Positions 25,764 to 34,645 of a stretch of 64,000 bases of DNA are shown here, in pieces. The position numbers were made by a program, and so were the translations under genes. The stretch comes from Bacillota bacterium (GTDB lineage: Bacteria; Bacillota; Bacilli; Paenibacillales; NBRC-103111). The DNA is taken from NCBI GenBank assembly GCA_023388055.1, contig JAEWGW010000027.1:124001-188000 (forward strand). The letters are read 5' to 3'. Positions within the stretch are counted from its first letter, which is position 1. Every line of letters begins with the position of its first letter. The notes under the pieces are model-generated. The model searched no databases and had not been told where the DNA came from. It saw only the letters and a list, made by a program, of their open reading frames with translations.

Positions 25764-25800
25764 AAGCCCCTGCACAAGAGCAAGAGCAGGGGCTTTTTTA
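25764..25800 (+). terminator. Intrinsic terminator of trpS
   Basis: AAGCCCCTGC pairs with GCAGGGGCTT, followed by a T-run; a 12-base loop lies between. Confidence 0.88.
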
Positions 25801-25817
25801 TTGGCGGGTAGTTCCTC

Positions 25818-26471
25818 CTACCTCATTGGCGTGAAGGTTTCTTTTCTGTCCAGCAGTTTCCCTGCCCATTCGTTGTCATCCCAGATTGCAGGATTATTGA
25901 TGATTTGGCGTTCTCCCCGCATAAGAAAATCATAGCTGTCCTTCGTGCCGGTATACCAATCCGCTATTATTAATTGTCCATCCAGATTCTGTACAAGAAA
26001 TTCGGTAGGCTCGCTGAAGCTTCCTGTATCCTGCTTCACACGGGCGGCCAATTTGAAATAGAAAAAGGCATTATTTCCTTTAGAGTCAAGCTCCGCCTTT
26101 ATTACGCCGGTATCAAGCGCAGCCACTGTATGAAGTGAACCGCTGTTTCGATGATGCAGATCATACAGGAAGGTAATTTTCTTTTGCATATAGCGGCGCA
26201 GGTTCTCATTGGTGAAATAGGTATCCCCATTCATGCCGGAGCCGTTCCAGACGGCTTTGTAGTATTCAGCCAGCGCAGTTACGCACATGGCATAGGCCGC
26301 GTCAAAGTCCAATGCAGAAAGCTCATCCTTATCTTTTGCCGAAAAATAGGATGAAGCGGTTGACGGATCAGCCTGCACGGAAGGAGGAGTTGTTTCGACA
26401 GCATTCCCTCCCGCATTGCTGCAAGAGACGAGAATGAATACCGCTCCTATCGATAAGAGAAAACGTCTCAT
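25818..26471 (-). CDS. Lipoprotein, function unknown
   Basis: The 217-residue product begins MRRFLLSIGAVFILVSCSNAGG with a clear lipobox (LVSC, Cys about 17), so it should be anchored outside the membrane. The mature part includes an NTF2-like-looking region (DFDAAYAMCVTALAEYYKAVW through FLVQNLDGQLIIADWYTG), but no family is certain. Its start overlaps the stop of the upstream small membrane gene as ATGA, so the two are one operon. Confidence 0.75.
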   Translation of the reverse strand: MRRFLLSIGAVFILVSCSNAGGNAVETTPPSVQADPSTASSYFSAKDKDELSALDFDAAYAMCVTALAEYYKAVWNGSGMNGDTYFTNENLRRYMQKKITFLYDLHHRNSGSLHTVAALDTGVIKAELDSKGNNAFFYFKLAARVKQDTGSFSEPTEFLVQNLDGQLIIADWYTGTKDSYDFLMRGERQIINNPAIWDDNEWAGKLLDRKETFTPMR

Positions 26472-26695
26472 TTCTCCAGCCGCTCCAGGATAATGCCCTG
26501 CGCGTACAGACCAAGCCCCAGTGCAAGACCACCGATCCACCAAATGGCCGCCTCGCCGAAATGAAACGTATAATGGTTGGTTGTTGAACCGGCAGCCTCC
26601 GTTACGGTGTACAGGATTGCCCTCCCCTTGGCAATACCGGCAATCATCCCTGTAAGGGCAGCAGCAATTCCTGCCAATCTAAGTATAAACGCCAT
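26468..26695 (-). CDS. Small two-helix membrane protein
   Basis: This 75-residue protein (MAFILRLAGIAAALTGMIAG...) has two hydrophobic segments, about residues 3-22 and 46-67, and no recognised domain. The ATG at 26695 follows GAGGAGG. It is translationally coupled to the downstream lipoprotein gene, which suggests they act together at the membrane; that is an inference. Confidence 0.65.
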   Translation of the reverse strand: MAFILRLAGIAAALTGMIAGIAKGRAILYTVTEAAGSTTNHYTFHFGEAAIWWIGGLALGLGLYAQGIILERLEK

Positions 26696-26798
26696 ATCCG
26701 TTTCCTCCTCAAAATTGGGTTTACGCTTCTTAAGCATCTGCATTCTAAATTATCCGCTCAAAACTCTCAATTCTGACACTCCAGCTCAGCCCGCCAGC

Positions 26799-28070
26799 TT
26801 ACAGCCTTCCCTGCTCCTTGTACCGTGCGAAAATTTTACCCTCCGTGCCGCTGTTGTGCGGTCTGTAAAAGCGGGTTTTGCCCAGCTCGGGCGGCAGATA
26901 CTGGTTGGAGGCGCCAGGGTTGTCAATAGGATTCCGGTATGACTTGCTGCCGTCCCGGATATCCTCGGGAACCTCATAGGCAGGGGATCGGGCCACCAGC
27001 TCCAAGGCTCCGTTAATGGCTTTATAGGCACTGTTGGATTTGGGGCTTTCACAGATGAAGATCACCGCTTGGGCCAGCGCCATCCGCGCTTCCGGCATTC
27101 CGACGAATAGCACAGCATCCTTGGCGGCCAGGGCCATCTGCAGGGCAACCGGATTGCCCATGCCCACATCCTCGGTGGAGTGGACCACAATCCGCCGGGC
27201 AATATATTCCGGGTCCACACCGCTGTAGAGAAGGCGCGCCAGCCAGTACATGGCCGCATCCGTCTGGCCGCCCCGCATGGACTTGCACAGGGCCGAGGTC
27301 AGATTGTACCGGTCGCTGGTGGTAATGCCGTTCAAGCGGAATGAGTACGCCTCCTGAACATGGTGCAGCTCCAGCGTGTCCGTCCCGTGAAGGGAGTATG
27401 CCGCTGCCTCCAGGGCATTCAGCGCGTTGCGCACATCCCCGTTGGAGATATCGGCCAGATAGTCCAATGCCTCCTCTGACAAAGAGATGCCGGATCCGCC
27501 CAGCCCTCTTTCCTTATCGGCCATGGCCCTGTTGAGCATATCCCGGATATTGTCGGTGGAGAAGGCATTTAAGCGGTATACCCGGCACCTGGATACCAGA
27601 GGCGGGATGATGTCGTGGTGAATGCTCTCCGTCGTACAGCCGATGAGGATGATGGTTCCATTTTCCACTACGGGCAGCAAGGCTTCCTGAATATTGCTCT
27701 TCAAGGCATGAATCTCGTCGATCAGTACAATGGTTTTGTTGCCATAAAGCTGAAGCTGGTTGCGTGCCTCGTCAAAGGTTTTGCGCAGCTCGGCAATGGC
27801 CAGGGAAACGGCATTCAGCTTGATGAAATTCGACTTGGTCATCTGGCTGATGATGGTGGCCAATGTGGTTTTGCCGGAGGAGGGAGGCCCCTGGAGAATC
27901 ATGGAGGGGACCCGGTCCGTCTCGATTAGTACACGCAGGGATTTGCCCTTGCCTACCAGATGCTCCTGTCCGGTATATTCGTCTAATGACAAAGGACGCA
28001 TCCGCTCGGCCAGTGGCTTGAAGCTTTCGTCCTTGGGTTGCTGTATTGAAGAAAATAAGTCCATTTCCAT
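26799..28070 (-). CDS. rarA: Replication-associated recombination protein RarA
   Basis: RarA (MgsA, YrvN) is an AAA+ ATPase related to clamp loaders that acts at stalled replication forks. The 423-residue protein has MRPLSLDEYTGQEHLVG, Walker A GPPSSGKTT (about residues 62-70), Walker B LIDEIHAL, sensor region GCTTES, and the C-terminal tetramerisation part with STEDVGMGNP and ICESPKSNSAY. It starts after AAGGTGG. The gene order tcdA-...-rarA-...-cymR resembles B. subtilis, although rarA is inverted here. Confidence 0.95.
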   Translation of the reverse strand: MEMDLFSSIQQPKDESFKPLAERMRPLSLDEYTGQEHLVGKGKSLRVLIETDRVPSMILQGPPSSGKTTLATIISQMTKSNFIKLNAVSLAIAELRKTFDEARNQLQLYGNKTIVLIDEIHALKSNIQEALLPVVENGTIILIGCTTESIHHDIIPPLVSRCRVYRLNAFSTDNIRDMLNRAMADKERGLGGSGISLSEEALDYLADISNGDVRNALNALEAAAYSLHGTDTLELHHVQEAYSFRLNGITTSDRYNLTSALCKSMRGGQTDAAMYWLARLLYSGVDPEYIARRIVVHSTEDVGMGNPVALQMALAAKDAVLFVGMPEARMALAQAVIFICESPKSNSAYKAINGALELVARSPAYEVPEDIRDGSKSYRNPIDNPGASNQYLPPELGKTRFYRPHNSGTEGKIFARYKEQGRL

Positions 28071-28280
28071 TCGCCACCTTACACGTTACTTGCGTCGCTG
28101 TTTTCAAGGCACACTTCGTTTATCTTACCATATTTTCGCCGGTACTTCCCGGGACTATGGCGGCAGGAAGGGGTTTATGGTGCTTCAAGGATGATGCTGG
28201 CCGTGCATAAGTGCGGGATGTTGGGTAAAAAATGGGGAATGGTAATCCGTTTGGGCGGACGGGGTTCAACTCTGCGGTTG

Positions 28281-28462
28281 CTAACGGACTCTGGTTCCCT
28301 TATTTGGCGGACAAGCGGTATATTCTTCTCCATACGGACTCTAGATTCGCTATTAGACCAAAACTTGGGGGATGAGCCGGTTAAATCAGTAAATAACGTC
28401 TCCTGTGTCCGCGAAAAAGTAAAAAGAGGGAAAAATCGCAAAATAGCGGAACGTCAGTCCGC
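28281..28462. repeat. Second four-unit element with 50-bp spacing
   Basis: Units starting TAACGGACTC and ATACGGACTC begin at 28281 and 28331, and inverted units starting GCGGAC begin at 28462 and 28412, so both pairs are exactly 50 bp apart, as at 7910-8094. GTTCCCTTATTT in the left unit corresponds to GTTCCGCTATTT in the inverted one. It fills much of the 520-base gap between rarA and the lipoprotein gene; nothing else was found there. Confidence 0.65.
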
Positions 28463-28592
28463 AGCACTTGTAGTCCCGGTCTGGCAGTATTGAACCACGT
28501 AATTGTTTGCCCAAATCATGATCAGCCTGTAACTTTCGTCTGCTGTTTGCCGTCCATACATTATGCAAGCAGCCAAGGAGAGGAGAATCAGC

Positions 28593-29324
28593 ATGAAAAC
28601 CATTGCCGCAAGTCTGCTCCTGCTTACACTGGCCACAGGCTGCCAAGGCACCTCCTTCCCTGTTGCTACCGGGACCATCCCGGCTCCTGCAGCCACTGCC
28701 TCTGCAGCCCCATCCGCTGCTCCTGCAACTCCCGCACCTGCGGAGAGCAAGGCACCGGCGGCCACCGTTTCCCCGGCTGCATCCACTGCCGCCTCGGCGG
28801 CTCCGGCCTCCGCCGGGGAGATCCGGCAGCAGGTGGAGGCTGCTGCCGCCAAAGCCGTCACCGCCCTGAAGGAGCGGGACTGGGCTGCACTGGCTCTGGC
28901 CGCACATCCGGAGAAGGGAGTGCGGATTTCCCCTTACGTGTTTGTGGACACGAAGCAGGATGTGGTTTTGACCCGGGAAGAGATCAAACGTCTGCAGGAT
29001 GACAAAACCCTGCGCACCTGGGGGACATACGACGGCTCAGGGGGGCCCATCAAGCTGACCTTTGCGGAATACTACGAGAAATTCCTGTACAACCATGATT
29101 ACGCCAAACCGGAGAAGTCTGCTTATGATGAAGCGATTGGCAAGGGGAACACCGTTAACAACATTAAGGAGGTTTATCCCGGCAGCCATTTTGTGGAGTA
29201 TTATTTCAGCGGATTTGATCCGAAGGTGCAGGGGATGGACTGGGCCAGCCTGATTCTGGTTTTCGAGGAGAAGGGTGGCATGTGGTATTTGACGGGACTG
29301 GTCCGCAACCAGTGGACAATATAA
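28593..29324 (+). CDS. Lipoprotein with Ala/Pro-rich linker
   Basis: The 243-residue product begins MKTIAASLLLLTLATGCQG with a lipobox (Cys about 18). A low-complexity Ala/Pro/Ser linker spans about residues 25-75 and likely crosses the cell wall. The folded part contains KERDWAALALAAHPEKGVRISPY and WASLILVFEEKGGMWYLTGLV, seen in uncharacterised Firmicutes lipoproteins. The ATG follows GGAGAGGAG. A palindrome copy (R4) begins five bases after the stop. Function unknown. Confidence 0.78.
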   Translation: MKTIAASLLLLTLATGCQGTSFPVATGTIPAPAATASAAPSAAPATPAPAESKAPAATVSPAASTAASAAPASAGEIRQQVEAAAAKAVTALKERDWAALALAAHPEKGVRISPYVFVDTKQDVVLTREEIKRLQDDKTLRTWGTYDGSGGPIKLTFAEYYEKFLYNHDYAKPEKSAYDEAIGKGNTVNNIKEVYPGSHFVEYYFSGFDPKVQGMDWASLILVFEEKGGMWYLTGLVRNQWTI

Positions 29325-29329
29325 TACAT

Positions 29330-29389
29330 TCCCCCAAAAGTGAAGCCAAGCTCCGAAGCAGATTCCGATTACTTTTGGGGGAGCCCCCG
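29330..29389 (+). repeat. 60-bp CCCCCAAAAGT palindrome, copy R4 with a half copy
   Basis: Perfect CCCCCAAAAGT and ACTTTTGGGGG arms with GCTCCGAAGCAGATTCCGAT between them, same orientation as R1. A left-half remnant (TCCCCCAAAAAGTGAAGC) follows from about 29397. Confidence 0.82.
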
Positions 29390-29429
29390 ACAACCGTCCC
29401 CCAAAAAGTGAAGCCGGATCCTCCGCCGC

Positions 29430-29473
29430 ACAAAAAACTGCCTCCCCAAGCTGTTAAGCTTGGAGCGGCAGTT
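29430..29473 (-). terminator. Intrinsic terminator of mnmA
   Basis: On the minus strand AACTGCC-CTCCAAGCT pairs with AGCTTGG-GAGGCAGTT around TAAC and is followed by TTTT. Confidence 0.88.
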
Positions 29474-29499
29474 GGCTGCACATATGGTTGCTGGAGGGG

Positions 29500-30597
29500 T
29501 TACTTCCGGATGATCTTGTCGATGGTGGCGCCGCCCATGCAAACCTCGCCGTCGTAGAAGACGACGATCTGTCCCGGGGTGACCGCCCGCTGAGGCTCGG
29601 CGAATTCTACCCGGCAGCTGCCGTCCTCCGGTGAAACATGAACCGTCACCGGCTGGTCGGGCTGGCGGTAGCGGAACTTGGCGGTGCACTTCAGTACCGC
29701 CGGTGGAGCTCCGCCCGGAATCCAGTTGAAGCCCGTAGCGGTAAGGCCCACGGAGTACAGGTGGGAGTCATCCCCCTGGGCGACAACCAGGGTGTTCGAC
29801 TCCAGATTCTTGTCTACGACAAACCAGGGTTCGCCTGTGCCTGAGCCGCCGATCCCCAAACCCTGGCGCTGCCCCAGGGTATAGTACATCAGACCCTCGT
29901 GCCGCCCCTTCAGTTCCCCGGACAGCGTACGCATTTCTCCCGGCTGGGCGGGCAGGTATTGGCTGAGGAACTCCTTGAAGTTGCGTTCGCCGATAAAACA
30001 AACGCCGGTGCTGTCCTTCTTTTTGGCTGTAGCCAGCCCGGCTTCCTCGGCAATGCGGCGCACCTCAGGCTTGGGCAGATGGCCGATGGGGAACATGGCT
30101 TTGCTCAGCTGGTACTGGTTCAGGGGACTCAGGAAGTAGGTCTGATCCTTGCCGGGGTCATTGCCCCGCAGGAGACGATAAACCCCGTCCTGCTGATCCA
30201 CCTGGGCATAATGGCCGGTTGCAATATAATCGGCTCCCAGATCCAGCGCTTTCTGCAGGAATTCGCCGAACTTGATCTCCCGGTTGCACATCACATCCGG
30301 ATTGGGTGTCCGCCCCCGGCGGTATTCCTCCAGGAAATAGGCGAAAACTTTATCGAAATACTGCTTTTCAAAATTGACGGTATAGTAGGGGATGCCGATT
30401 TTTTCCGCCACCCGGCGCACATCCTCGGCGTCATCCTCCGCGGTGCAATGGCCGAATTCGTCGGTATCGTCCCAGTTTTTCATGAAAACGCCGATGACGT
30501 CATACCCCTGCTGCTTCAAAAGCAGAGCGGCAACCGAGGAGTCCACGCCTCCCGACATGCCCAGGACAACCCGTGTATCTTGTGGTGCTTTCATCAT
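29500..30597 (-). CDS. mnmA: tRNA 2-thiouridylase MnmA
   Basis: MnmA introduces sulfur at U34 of tRNA-Lys, -Glu and -Gln, using sulfur from a cysteine desulfurase. The 365-residue protein has the PP-loop SGGVDSS (about residues 15-21), the two catalytic cysteines in VMCNREIKF and TGVCFIGERNF, and the C-terminal β-barrel. In B. subtilis the order is cymR-iscS-mnmA; here mnmA is divergent from cymR-iscS but still adjacent, which keeps sulfur donor and acceptor genes together. Confidence 0.96.
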   Translation of the reverse strand: MMKAPQDTRVVLGMSGGVDSSVAALLLKQQGYDVIGVFMKNWDDTDEFGHCTAEDDAEDVRRVAEKIGIPYYTVNFEKQYFDKVFAYFLEEYRRGRTPNPDVMCNREIKFGEFLQKALDLGADYIATGHYAQVDQQDGVYRLLRGNDPGKDQTYFLSPLNQYQLSKAMFPIGHLPKPEVRRIAEEAGLATAKKKDSTGVCFIGERNFKEFLSQYLPAQPGEMRTLSGELKGRHEGLMYYTLGQRQGLGIGGSGTGEPWFVVDKNLESNTLVVAQGDDSHLYSVGLTATGFNWIPGGAPPAVLKCTAKFRYRQPDQPVTVHVSPEDGSCRVEFAEPQRAVTPGQIVVFYDGEVCMGGATIDKIIRK

Positions 30598-30852
30598 GTT
30601 TTCGCCAGACCTTTCATTTGGGAAATATGCAATACCTCCTATTGTACCATTTTTCTAAAACAGAAGCATTTTTTTCATGAAGTTGTCATACTGGAGTTCC
30701 CAAGAACCTCTCGGTTGTGATAACATAATAACGATGTGGATAAAAAAATCGGTTATCAACGGATTTGAATTCCGGACTGTCTGGACATGCTGGTAAGAGG
30801 CAGACCCGGCCACTGGAGCGGAATAAGAACAGTCGATTGAGGTGGCGTTCTC

Positions 30853-31272
30853 TTGAAAATATCAACTAAAGGCCGTTACGGCCTTACCATTATGATGGAA
30901 CTTGCAGCTAAGAACGGGGAAGGCCCAACCTCCCTTAAAAGTATCGCCGAAAAGCACCGTCTCTCCGAGCATTATCTGGAGCAGCTTATTGCCCCCCTGC
31001 GGAATGCGGGGCTGGTGAAGAGCATACGCGGTGCGTACGGCGGCTATATCCTCTCCAAGAATCCCGAGGAAATTACCGCCGGCCATATTATCCGTGTACT
31101 GGAAGGCCCCATCAGCCCGGTGGATTTCACCGAGGAGGATGATCCGGCGAAGCGTGATCTGTGGATCCGCATCCGTGATGCCATCGCAGAGGTGCTGGAT
31201 TCCACCACCCTGGCCAATCTCATTGAATTCCATGATGAAGGCAAGATGGATAATTATATGTTTTACATTTAA
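30853..31272 (+). CDS. cymR: Rrf2-family cysteine metabolism repressor CymR
   Basis: CymR is the master repressor of cysteine and sulfur uptake genes in Bacillus, acting with CysK. The 139-residue protein begins MKISTKGRYGLTIMMELA with a winged helix-turn-helix (SLKSIAEKHRLSEHYLEQLI) and RGAYGGYILSK, and ends NYMFYI, closely like B. subtilis CymR. It lacks the iron-sulfur cysteines of IscR, as expected for CymR. It starts at a TTG and precedes iscS by about 26 bases. Confidence 0.93.
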   Translation: MKISTKGRYGLTIMMELAAKNGEGPTSLKSIAEKHRLSEHYLEQLIAPLRNAGLVKSIRGAYGGYILSKNPEEITAGHIIRVLEGPISPVDFTEEDDPAKRDLWIRIRDAIAEVLDSTTLANLIEFHDEGKMDNYMFYI

Positions 31273-31279
31273 TGTAAAA
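31261..31279. repeat. Perfect palindrome across the cymR stop codon
   Basis: TTTTACATT and AATGTAAAA form 9-bp arms with a single-base centre. It overlaps the last codons of cymR and lies just ahead of iscS. It could be an operator or chance. Confidence 0.35.
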
Positions 31280-31298
31280 TAGAAGGTGTATGGATTTC

Positions 31299-32450
31299 AT
31301 GAATCTCATCTATCTGGACCATGCGGCGGCCACGCCGCTATTGCCTGAAGTGCTGGATGCGATGCTGCCGCTCCTCCGGGAGCAATACGGCAATCCTTCC
31401 AGCCTTCACCGTTTTGGGCGGGATGCCCGGGCTGTCCTGTCCCGAGCAAGGGAAACCATCGCCGGGCTGCTTCATTGTGCACCCAAGGAGCTGATTTTTA
31501 CCGGAGGGGGCACAGAAGCGGACAATGCTGCCCTATTCGGGCTGGCTCCGCTGCCTGCCGGTCCCAAGAACCATATCATCACATCGGCGGTGGAACATCA
31601 TGCGGTGCTCCATACGTGTGAGAAGCTGGAGCAGGCCGGATACGAGGTGACGTATCTGCCTGCGGACACCTTAGGGCTTGTATCGGTGGAAGATGTGGAA
31701 GCGGCCATTACCACAAGGACTCTGCTGATTTCCGTCATGTACGGAAACAATGAAGTAGGGTCCATTCAGCCTGTTTCCGCTATCGGACTCCTGGCCCGAA
31801 GCCGGGGGATTCCCTTCCATGTGGATGCCGTCCAAGCGGCGGGATTGGTGCCTATTGATCTGTCCACACTGCCGGTAGACCTGATGAGCTTCTCGGCTCA
31901 TAAGCTGGGCGGCCCCAAGGGCATCGGTGCCCTGTACTGCTCTTCCCGGATTCATCTGTCCCCGCTTATCCATGGAGGGGCACAGGAGAGAAGGAAACGT
32001 GCCGGTACGGAGGATGTAGCTGCTGCTGCAGGATTTGCCGAAGCACTCCGGCTGGCTGTGGAATCCATGGACACGAAGCGCCACCAGATGGAGGAGCTTC
32101 GCACCCGTATGCTTCATGGCCTGGAGACCAGACTGGGTCCAGAAGGCTTTGTCGTAAACGGACCCTCCCGTTCTGAAGAACGGCTGCCCCATATCCTTCA
32201 TGTAAGCTTTCCGGGCTGCGCCACGGAAACCCTGCTGATGCGGCTTGATCTGGAGGGAATTGCGGCAGCCAGCGGCTCCGCCTGCACCTCGGGATCCCTG
32301 GAGCTGTCTCATGTGCTTGCAGCCATGAGGCTACCTCAGGAGGTGGCGGCTTCCGCTGTCCGCTTCAGCTTCGGTCCGCAAACAACTTTTGAAGAAATTG
32401 AAATTGCCTGCGAAAAAGTTGGAACCATTGTGGAACGTTTGCGTAGATAG
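31299..32450 (+). CDS. iscS: Cysteine desulfurase, IscS/NifS family
   Basis: This PLP enzyme releases sulfur from cysteine; the YrvO orthologue beside mnmA in B. subtilis supplies sulfur for tRNA thiolation. The 383-residue protein starts MNLIYLDHAAATP, has GTEADNAAL, the PLP lysine in FSAHKLGGPKGIG (about residue 203), and the catalytic cysteine in GSACTSGSLELSHVL (about residue 327). An ATG at 31290 would add three residues but is only one base from the ribosome binding site, so 31299 is preferred. Confidence 0.94.
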   Translation: MNLIYLDHAAATPLLPEVLDAMLPLLREQYGNPSSLHRFGRDARAVLSRARETIAGLLHCAPKELIFTGGGTEADNAALFGLAPLPAGPKNHIITSAVEHHAVLHTCEKLEQAGYEVTYLPADTLGLVSVEDVEAAITTRTLLISVMYGNNEVGSIQPVSAIGLLARSRGIPFHVDAVQAAGLVPIDLSTLPVDLMSFSAHKLGGPKGIGALYCSSRIHLSPLIHGGAQERRKRAGTEDVAAAAGFAEALRLAVESMDTKRHQMEELRTRMLHGLETRLGPEGFVVNGPSRSEERLPHILHVSFPGCATETLLMRLDLEGIAAASGSACTSGSLELSHVLAAMRLPQEVAASAVRFSFGPQTTFEEIEIACEKVGTIVERLRR

Positions 32451-32582
32451 AGGAATGGCTGCCCAAAAAAAGGACAGCCGCAAACAGATGCCGCGTTTTA
32501 ACCTTAGGATAATTCTTCAATTTTGCCGCACCCTATGCTTGAGTGGACAAGCTGCCGGACGTGGGCATAGGAGGAATCGTAC

Positions 32583-33080
32583 ATGAGGAGCGTGTGCAAC
32601 TTGTTGGGATTGCCTGTAATGGATATCGTCACTGGTAAACGGATAGGCACGGTGAAGGATGTGCTGGTCACCGGCGACTGGAAGCTCCGCGGCATCGTCC
32701 TGGAGTATAGATCCTGGTTCAATTCCGCCCGTTATGTGGAATGGAATGCTCTGGTTTCCATCGGGGAGGACGCGGTGATCATCAACAGCAAAACGTCTGT
32801 GCGCCCCTTCAAATCCTTTCCTGATACCAGTCTTTTAGGATGGGGTAAGGAGAAGCTGAAGGGATTGCCGATGGTTTCCGTAGAAGGAATCCAGATGGGG
32901 CGTTTGGAGGACGTTTATTTTTCAGAAAAAATGGAAGACTCTATAGTAGGACTGGAGCTGTCGGACGGAATTCTGACAGACTTGCAGGAGGGAAGGCGAA
33001 GGATTCCCGTTCCGCCGGGTGCTGTGCGGGGCGAAGACGCCATTACGGTGCGGACCTGCCAACCGGTGGGCACCCCGTAA
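32583..33080 (+). CDS. PRC-barrel domain protein (YrrD-like)
   Basis: The 165-residue protein carries two PRC-barrel-like halves: GLPVMDIVTGKRIGTVKDVLV near the N-terminus and GLPMVSVEGIQMGRLEDVYF from about residue 95. This resembles B. subtilis YrrD, whose role is unknown. The ATG follows AGGAGG. The upstream segment CCTATGC (32532) can pair with GCATAGG (32565), which overlaps the start of the ribosome binding site. No partner is evident. Confidence 0.82.
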   Translation: MRSVCNLLGLPVMDIVTGKRIGTVKDVLVTGDWKLRGIVLEYRSWFNSARYVEWNALVSIGEDAVIINSKTSVRPFKSFPDTSLLGWGKEKLKGLPMVSVEGIQMGRLEDVYFSEKMEDSIVGLELSDGILTDLQEGRRRIPVPPGAVRGEDAITVRTCQPVGTP

Positions 33081-33141
33081 GGGAAGGAACACCTACACGC
33101 ATGCCGATGAAAAGAAGCAATTTATTTTACGGAACAGGGTG

Positions 33142-33354
33142 ATGGATTTGACAATGCAATGTCCCAACTGCAATTCCCGGGATATCGGAAAAATTGGCTC
33201 CCACCAGTTTTACTGCTGGGGCTGCTTCATCGAATTAACGGTAAACGGTGACAAAATGTCCGTTTATCAAGTAGAAGAGGACGGTACGCTCAGCTCTCTG
33301 GACGATCTTTTCTTCGAAGACGAGTTTATTGCGGAGCAAATTCAGGCCAACTGA
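33142..33354 (+). CDS. Small zinc-ribbon protein
   Basis: The 70-residue protein has MQCPNCNSRDIGKIG followed by FYCWGCFIELTV, a CPxC/CWxC zinc-ribbon pair, and an acidic tail (SLDDLFFEDEFIAEQI). Homologues sit beside yrrD in related Bacillales but have no assigned role. The exact start is uncertain: ATG 33142, TTG 33148 and ATG 33154 all lie close to AGGGTG. A terminator follows shortly. Confidence 0.7.
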   Translation: MDLTMQCPNCNSRDIGKIGSHQFYCWGCFIELTVNGDKMSVYQVEEDGTLSSLDDLFFEDEFIAEQIQAN

Positions 33355-33376
33355 CCTGTTTGCCCCGTTTGCTCCT

Positions 33377-33410
33377 AAAGCCCCCGCCTTCTGGCGGTTC
33401 GGGCTTTTTT
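33377..33410 (+). terminator. Intrinsic terminator after the zinc-ribbon gene
   Basis: AAAGCCC with inner CCGCC/GGCGG and GGGCTTTTTT form a strong hairpin with T-run. Confidence 0.88.
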
Positions 33411-33546
33411 GGCGTTTGGCCACATGGGCTTACGCTCCTCTCCTGTTTTGACCCAACAAGGTTTAATTCTCCTAAGGCGACATATACTACACTAAAGAAG
33501 ATTGTCCGGCGGAAGGGACATACCTTGACAAAGGGGGGAGGCTGCC

Positions 33547-34617
33547 ATGGAGCCATTCTGGTCGACCAAACGGTTTCGAGTCCTGATTTATGCCCTGCTG
33601 GGGCTTCTGATTGTGTACATGCTGTGGCTCGTCCGACCTATTCTTGGGGGGATCTTCAGCTTTGCCAAGGCGGTGCTGGCGCCTTTTATTATTGCCATGA
33701 TTATTTCGTATGTGCTAAATCCCGTAGTGGTGCTGCTGAACCGCAGAAGAGTGCCGAGGACAGTGGCCGTTCTGTTAATCTATGTCACGTTTCTCGGTTC
33801 GCTTACGGTCATTCTCATGAACGGCATTCCCATGTTTATGAACCAGCTCACGGAGCTGAATGAGCATATGCCGGAATTCACCATGAGGGCGCAGGGAATG
33901 ATTGATCAGTTCAACGACAGCGAAATGCTGCCCGACAGTATACGCAGCGGCATCAACAATTCCCTGTTCCGGCTGGAGCAGGGTGTCTCCGATTGGGTGG
34001 CCAATTATCTCAACGGCATCGGCAGTAAGCTGAACGTGCTGTTTGTGGCGTTAATTGTGCCGTTTGTAGCCTTTTATATCCTGAAGGATTTTCAGCTTAT
34101 CGAAAAAACGGTCCTGGCTGTGGTCCCGCGCAAACACCGACGCCATATTACCCGGCTCCTGTTCGAAATCGATGAGGCGTTAGGCAGCTACATAAGAGGG
34201 CAGTTTCTGGTCTGCATTATCATCGGTGTGATGGCGTACATCGGGTATTGGCTCATCGGTATGGAATATCCGCTGCTTCTGGCCTGTGTAGTGGCGGTAT
34301 TCAACATTATTCCATACCTGGGTCCGTATCTGGGCGCCGCCCCGGGGGTGCTGATGGCAGCCTCCATCTCGTGGAAAATGGTGCTGTATGTGCTTTTGGT
34401 CAACTGGATCTGCCAGCTCCTGGAGGGTAATGTCATATCCCCCCAAGTGGTGGGGCGGTCCTTGCATATGCATCCTCTGCTTATCATCTTCGCCCTGTTA
34501 GTAGGCGGACAAGTGGCCGGGGTGGCCGGACTGATTCTGGCGGTGCCGTTTTTTGCAGTGCTGAAGGTGGTGTTTTCTCATGTGTCCCAATATTTCATCC
34601 AGCGGCGGACCACGTAG
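33547..34617 (+). CDS. AI-2E family transporter (YrrI-like)
   Basis: This 356-residue membrane protein of the AI-2E/PerM family has an N-terminal helix pair, an extracytoplasmic central part (about residues 95-160), then a C-terminal block of helices with VPFVAFYILKDF, NIIPYLGPYLGA and GNVISPQVVGRSLHMHPLLI, all family signatures. Some members export autoinducer-2 or act as Na+/H+ antiporters; the substrate here is unknown. The start follows AAAGGGGGGAGG. B. subtilis yrrI has the same position upstream of alaS. Confidence 0.9.
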   Translation: MEPFWSTKRFRVLIYALLGLLIVYMLWLVRPILGGIFSFAKAVLAPFIIAMIISYVLNPVVVLLNRRRVPRTVAVLLIYVTFLGSLTVILMNGIPMFMNQLTELNEHMPEFTMRAQGMIDQFNDSEMLPDSIRSGINNSLFRLEQGVSDWVANYLNGIGSKLNVLFVALIVPFVAFYILKDFQLIEKTVLAVVPRKHRRHITRLLFEIDEALGSYIRGQFLVCIIIGVMAYIGYWLIGMEYPLLLACVVAVFNIIPYLGPYLGAAPGVLMAASISWKMVLYVLLVNWICQLLEGNVISPQVVGRSLHMHPLLIIFALLVGGQVAGVAGLILAVPFFAVLKVVFSHVSQYFIQRRTT

Positions 34618-34645
34618 AAGGCCGGAAGACAAGGTATAGAGATGC

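Noticed and set aside
28071..28280. Space upstream of the rarA start examined for a small RNA such as 6S RNA
   Set aside because: No promoter, long hairpin with central bubble or terminator was found.
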